Below, piece by piece: positions 6,216-9,257 of a stretch of DNA of 9,257 nt. This stretch comes from an uncultured Variovorax sp. (lineage in GTDB: Bacteria > Pseudomonadota > Gammaproteobacteria > Burkholderiales > Burkholderiaceae_C), in the NCBI GenBank assembly GCA_903872875.1, contig CAIQMJ010000252.1, positions 1 to 9,257 of the forward strand, read 5' to 3'. Below the pieces are notes generated by a model. That model did not search any database, was not told where the DNA came from, and worked only from the letters and a program-made list of their open reading frames with translations. The translations under genes were made by a program, and so were the position numbers. Each line of letters starts with the position of its first letter. The first letter of the stretch is position 1.

Positions 6216-7286
6216 ATGCCCTCCCTCAAGTCACTCCGCGGTCTGCTTATGATTCCCGCTGCCGCGCTGCTCGCGGGCTGCAGCGGTGCCGTCATGAATC
6301 CCTCCGGCGACATCGCGATGCAGCAGCGCGATCTGATCCTCATCTCCACCGTGCTGATGCTGCTGATCATCGTCCCGGTGATCGTGCTGACCTTCGTGTT
6401 CGCCTGGCGCTACCGCAAGGCCGCCAACAACCCGGACTATGCACCCGACTGGGACCATTCGACGCAGCTCGAACTGGTGATCTGGGCCGCCCCGCTGCTG
6501 ATCATCATCGCGCTGGGCGCGCTGACCTGGATCAGCACCCACACGCTCGACCCGTACCGCACGCTCGACCGCCTCGATGCAGAGCGCGAGATGCCCGCCG
6601 ACGCCAAGCCGCTGGTGGTCGAAGTGGTGGCACTCGACTGGAAGTGGCTGTTCCTCTACCCGGAACAAGGCATTGCGACCGTGAACGAGCTGGCCGCGCC
6701 GGTCGACAGGCCGATCACCTTCAAGATCACGGCCTCGACGGTCATGAACTCCTTCTTCATCCCGGCGCTCGCTGGCCAGATCTACGCGATGCCCGGCATG
6801 GAAACCAAGCTGCACGCGGTGATCAACAAGCCGGGCGAGTTCGAGGGCTTCTCGGCCAACTACAGCGGCGCCGGCTTCTCGGGCATGCGCTTCAAGTTCC
6901 ATGGCCTGAGCGACGGCGACTTCGACAAGTGGGTCGCGGCTGCCAAGACACAGGGCAGCCCGCTCAACCGCGACGGCTACCTGAAGCTCGAGAAGCCCAG
7001 CGAACGCGAGCCGGTGCGCCGCTACGCCAGTGTGTCCGCCGGCCTCTACGACGCGATCCTGAATCGCTGCGTCGAGAGCAACAAGATGTGCATGAAGGAC
7101 ATGATGGCGATCGATTCCACGGGCGGCCTGGGCCTGCCCGGGGCGCACAACATCGCCACGCTCGACAAGGCAACGCGCGAACGCATCGGTGCGGACGGCC
7201 GGCCCCAACGCAACTACGTGGGCGCGATGTGCAGCGTCAACGACCCGCCCGAAGCGCTGGACCAGCCCATCGAACGGGCGATGTAA
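6216..7286 (+). CDS. cyoA: Cytochrome bo3 ubiquinol oxidase subunit II
   Basis: This is a 356-residue subunit of the terminal quinol oxidase, anchored in the inner membrane with a periplasmic cupredoxin domain. A lipoprotein signal ends in LLAGCS with the lipidated C22. Two membrane helices follow (about 40-64 and 86-106), then the cupredoxin domain (about 130-245) with DWKWLFLYPEQGIATVNE (141-158) and VMNSFFIP (176-183). CuA ligands are absent as expected for a quinol oxidase: positions matching the two Cys and two His of COX II are S213, S217, F221 and N178, with only M224 retained. It is longer than E. coli CyoA (315 residues), with a C-terminal extension holding C285, C292 and C339 and the Met/Cys-rich stretch MCMKDMM (291-297). 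The ATG at 6216 lacks a clear Shine-Dalgarno; no in-frame ATG or GTG lies between the in-frame stop at 6177 and it, and Met12 would lose the basic signal residues. cyoB follows 82 bp later. Confidence 0.96.
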   Translation: MPSLKSLRGLLMIPAAALLAGCSGAVMNPSGDIAMQQRDLILISTVLMLLIIVPVIVLTFVFAWRYRKAANNPDYAPDWDHSTQLELVIWAAPLLIIIALGALTWISTHTLDPYRTLDRLDAEREMPADAKPLVVEVVALDWKWLFLYPEQGIATVNELAAPVDRPITFKITASTVMNSFFIPALAGQIYAMPGMETKLHAVINKPGEFEGFSANYSGAGFSGMRFKFHGLSDGDFDKWVAAAKTQGSPLNRDGYLKLEKPSEREPVRRYASVSAGLYDAILNRCVESNKMCMKDMMAIDSTGGLGLPGAHNIATLDKATRERIGADGRPQRNYVGAMCSVNDPPEALDQPIERAM

Positions 7287-7368
7287 GAGTCGCTCCCGCG
7301 ATATCCAGCCACGCACCCGCTGCCACGGCGTCGTCATCGGCGCAGGCCCATTTTTGCTACCCGGACCC
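7287..7368 (+). other. cyoA-cyoB intergenic spacer
   Basis: The 82 bp gap has no recognisable gene. I see no hairpin followed by a T run (the TTTTT at about 7351-7355 has no GC stem directly before it), so read-through from cyoA into cyoB is expected. No good Shine-Dalgarno precedes cyoB; the best purine patch is GGA at 7363-7365, only 3 bp from the ATG. Confidence 0.5.
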
Positions 7369-9257
7369 ATGATGTTCGATCACCTCGACCTTACGAAGCT
7401 CATCTTCGGCCGCCTCTCCTGGGAGGCGATCCCATACCATGAACCGATCCTGCTCGCGACCTTCGTCGCGGTGCTCATCGGGGGTCTCGCGCTGCTCGGC
7501 GCCCTGACCTATTTCCGCGTCTGGGGCTACCTGTGGCGCGAGTGGTTCACCAGCATCGACCACAAGAAGATCGGCATCATGTACGTGATCCTGGGCATCA
7601 TCATGTTGCTGCGCGGCTTCGCCGACGCGCTCATGATGCGGCTGCAGCAGGCGATCGCGTTCGGCGACAACACCGGCTACCTCCCGCCGCACCACTACGA
7701 CCAGGTCTTCACCGCGCACGGCGTGATCATGATCTTCTTCGTGGCGATGCCGCTGGTCACCGGCCTGATGAACTTCGTCGTGCCGCTGCAGATCGGCGCG
7801 CGCGACGTGGCCTTCCCCTTCCTGAACAACTTCAGCTTCTGGATGACCGTCAGCGGCGCCGTGCTGGTCATGGCCTCGCTGTTCGTCGGCGAGTTCGCGA
7901 AGACCGGCTGGCTCGCCTATCCGCCGCTGTCGGGCATCCTGCAGAGTCCGGACGTGGGGGTCGACTACTACATCTGGTCGCTGCAGATCGCGGGGGTCGG
8001 GACATTGCTGTCGGGCATCAACCTGCTGGTGACCATCATCAAGATGCGCGCGCCCGGCATGACCATGATGAAGATGCCCGTCTTCACCTGGACCTCGCTG
8101 TGCACCAACGTGCTGATCGTGGCCGCCTTCCCGGTGCTGACCGCCGTGCTGGCCCTGTTGTCGCTCGACCGCTACGTCGGTACCAACTTCTTCACGAACG
8201 ACTTCGGTGGCAACCCGATGATGTACGTGAACCTGATCTGGATCTGGGGCCACCCCGAGGTGTACATCCTGATCCTGCCGCTGTTCGGCGTGTTCTCCGA
8301 AGTGGTGTCGACCTTCAGCGGCAAGAAGCTCTTCGGCTACGCGTCGATGGTCTACGCCACGGTCGTGATCACGATCCTCTCGTACCTCGTGTGGCTGCAC
8401 CACTTCTTCACGATGGGTTCGGGTGCGAGCGTCAACAGCGTCGTCGGCATCACGACGATGCTCATCTCGATCCCGACCGGGGCGAAGATCTTCAACTGGC
8501 TGTTCACGATGTACCGCGGCCGCATCCGCTTCGAAGTGCCGATGCTCTGGACGATGGGCTTCATGTTCACCTTCGTGATCGGCGGCATGACGGGCGTGCT
8601 GCTGGCGGTGCCGCCGGCCGACTTCGTGCTGCACAACAGCCTGTTCCTGATCGCCCACTTCCACAACGTGATCATCGGCGGTGTGCTGTTCGGCCTGTTC
8701 GCCGGCATCAACTTCTGGTTCCCGAAGGCCTTCGGCTTCAAGCTCGACGCGTTCTGGGGCAAGTGCTCGTTCTGGTTCTGGCTGGTCGGCTTCTGGTTCG
8801 CCTTCGCGCCGCTCTACGTGCTCGGCCTGATGGGCGTGACGCGCCGCGTGAACCACTTCGAGGACGGCTCACTGCAGATCTGGTTCCAGATCGCCGCCTT
8901 CGGTGCGGTGCTGATCGCCCTGGGCATCGCCAGCTTCCTGATCCAGCTGTTCGTGAGCTTCCGTCGCCGCGAGTCGCTGCGCGACCACACGGGCGACCCG
9001 TGGGACGCACGCACGCTCGAATGGTCGACCTCGTCGCCGCCGCCGGCCTACAACTTCGCATTCACGCCCGTGGTGCATGACGGCGACGCCTGGTACGACA
9101 TGAAGCAGCGCGGCTACGTCCGTCCGCTCGAAGGCTTCATCCCGATCCACATGCCGAAGAACACCGGCGCCGGCATCATCCTGGCGGGCCTGAGCACCGT
9201 CTGCGGCTTCGCACTGATCTGGCACATGTGGCTGCTGGCGGTGGTCGGCTTCGTCGG
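7369..9257 (+). CDS. cyoB: Cytochrome bo3 ubiquinol oxidase subunit I (3' truncated by window end)
   Basis: This is the catalytic heme-copper subunit, which oxidises ubiquinol, reduces O2 to water and pumps protons. 629 residues are visible with no stop before the window edge; E. coli CyoB has 663, so about 40-50 residues are missing, and the cut falls in the last membrane helix. Using E. coli numbering plus 11, the functional residues recalled for CyoB are all present: low-spin heme ligands H117 and H432, heme o3 ligand H430, CuB ligands H295, H344 and H345, the His-Tyr crosslink Y299 in WGHPEVY, D-channel D146 and E297, K-channel K373, and quinol-site R82, D86, H109 and Q112. TGDPWDARTLEW and IHMPKN near the end are also typical. 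The ATG at 7369 is followed by a second ATG at 7372; either may be used. cyoC and cyoD are expected just downstream. Confidence 0.97.
   Translation, partial: MMFDHLDLTKLIFGRLSWEAIPYHEPILLATFVAVLIGGLALLGALTYFRVWGYLWREWFTSIDHKKIGIMYVILGIIMLLRGFADALMMRLQQAIAFGDNTGYLPPHHYDQVFTAHGVIMIFFVAMPLVTGLMNFVVPLQIGARDVAFPFLNNFSFWMTVSGAVLVMASLFVGEFAKTGWLAYPPLSGILQSPDVGVDYYIWSLQIAGVGTLLSGINLLVTIIKMRAPGMTMMKMPVFTWTSLCTNVLIVAAFPVLTAVLALLSLDRYVGTNFFTNDFGGNPMMYVNLIWIWGHPEVYILILPLFGVFSEVVSTFSGKKLFGYASMVYATVVITILSYLVWLHHFFTMGSGASVNSVVGITTMLISIPTGAKIFNWLFTMYRGRIRFEVPMLWTMGFMFTFVIGGMTGVLLAVPPADFVLHNSLFLIAHFHNVIIGGVLFGLFAGINFWFPKAFGFKLDAFWGKCSFWFWLVGFWFAFAPLYVLGLMGVTRRVNHFEDGSLQIWFQIAAFGAVLIALGIASFLIQLFVSFRRRESLRDHTGDPWDARTLEWSTSSPPPAYNFAFTPVVHDGDAWYDMKQRGYVRPLEGFIPIHMPKNTGAGIILAGLSTVCGFALIWHMWLLAVVGFV

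Noticed and set aside
7287..7368. Possible terminator or small RNA between cyoA and cyoB
   Set aside because: The T run at about 7351-7355 has no stable GC stem directly upstream, and no promoter-like or conserved structure is apparent.
6170..7372. 400-codon plus-strand open frame overlapping cyoA
   Set aside because: It is out of frame with cyoA, which has the lipobox, two membrane helices and the cupredoxin motifs. The alternative product is Arg-rich and featureless.
7357..8856. 499-codon minus-strand open frame opposite cyoB
   Set aside because: It is antisense to cyoB, with a composition of mostly H, E, D, R, Q and V and no recognisable fold or motif.
7533..9080. 515-codon plus-strand open frame
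   Set aside because: It is out of frame with cyoB, whose own frame (from 7369) runs without a stop to the window end and contains every heme-copper ligand. The translation of this frame is an Arg/Asp-rich shadow.

Overview
The window is high-GC bacterial DNA (roughly two-thirds G+C by eye, with strongly G/C-biased third codon positions). It carries housekeeping-type and nutrient-uptake genes and no sign of mobile DNA, phage, CRISPR or RNA genes. Codon usage, the dipeptide-type ABC operon with its amidase, and the style of the cytochrome bo3 genes suggest a betaproteobacterium, probably Burkholderiales and perhaps a Comamonadaceae such as Variovorax. That placement is inference from memory, not a search result.

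Layout. (1) Positions 1-4664, plus strand: the 3' part of a five-gene operon for an oligopeptide/dipeptide-type (Opp/Dpp/nickel family) ABC importer. The genes are a truncated DppB-like permease, a complete DppC-like permease, a DppF-like ATPase, a DppD-like ATPase and an amidase-signature hydrolase that resembles plant AMI1 amidases. The genes are tightly packed (2 bp gap, 4 bp overlap, 8 bp overlap, 7 bp gap). The periplasmic solute-binding protein is not in view and probably lies upstream. (2) Positions 4664-4689: a near-perfect rho-independent terminator hairpin, flanked by A and T tracts so that it can work in both directions. It separates two convergent units. (3) Positions 4717-6060, minus strand: a single MFS transporter of the metabolite:H+ symporter (MHS) type. 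(4) Positions 6061-6215: a 155 bp divergent intergenic region. (5) Positions 6216-9257, plus strand: the start of a cytochrome bo3 ubiquinol oxidase operon, with cyoA complete and cyoB cut off by the window edge some 40-50 residues before its expected end. cyoC, cyoD and possibly cyoE would be expected to follow.

How they work together. The ABC importer would bring a peptide-like or amide-bearing small molecule into the cytoplasm using ATP, and the co-transcribed amidase would release ammonia or an amine from it. The MHS transporter is a separate, proton-coupled carrier for an unknown metabolite. CyoA and CyoB form the core of a proton-pumping terminal quinol oxidase. They are a separate respiratory unit that merely shares the divergent intergenic region with the transporter.

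I did not find a convincing previously undescribed system. The most useful leads are the AMI1-like amidase tied to the importer, the Cys/Met-rich C-terminal extension of CyoA, and the altered signature motifs in the MHS carrier.
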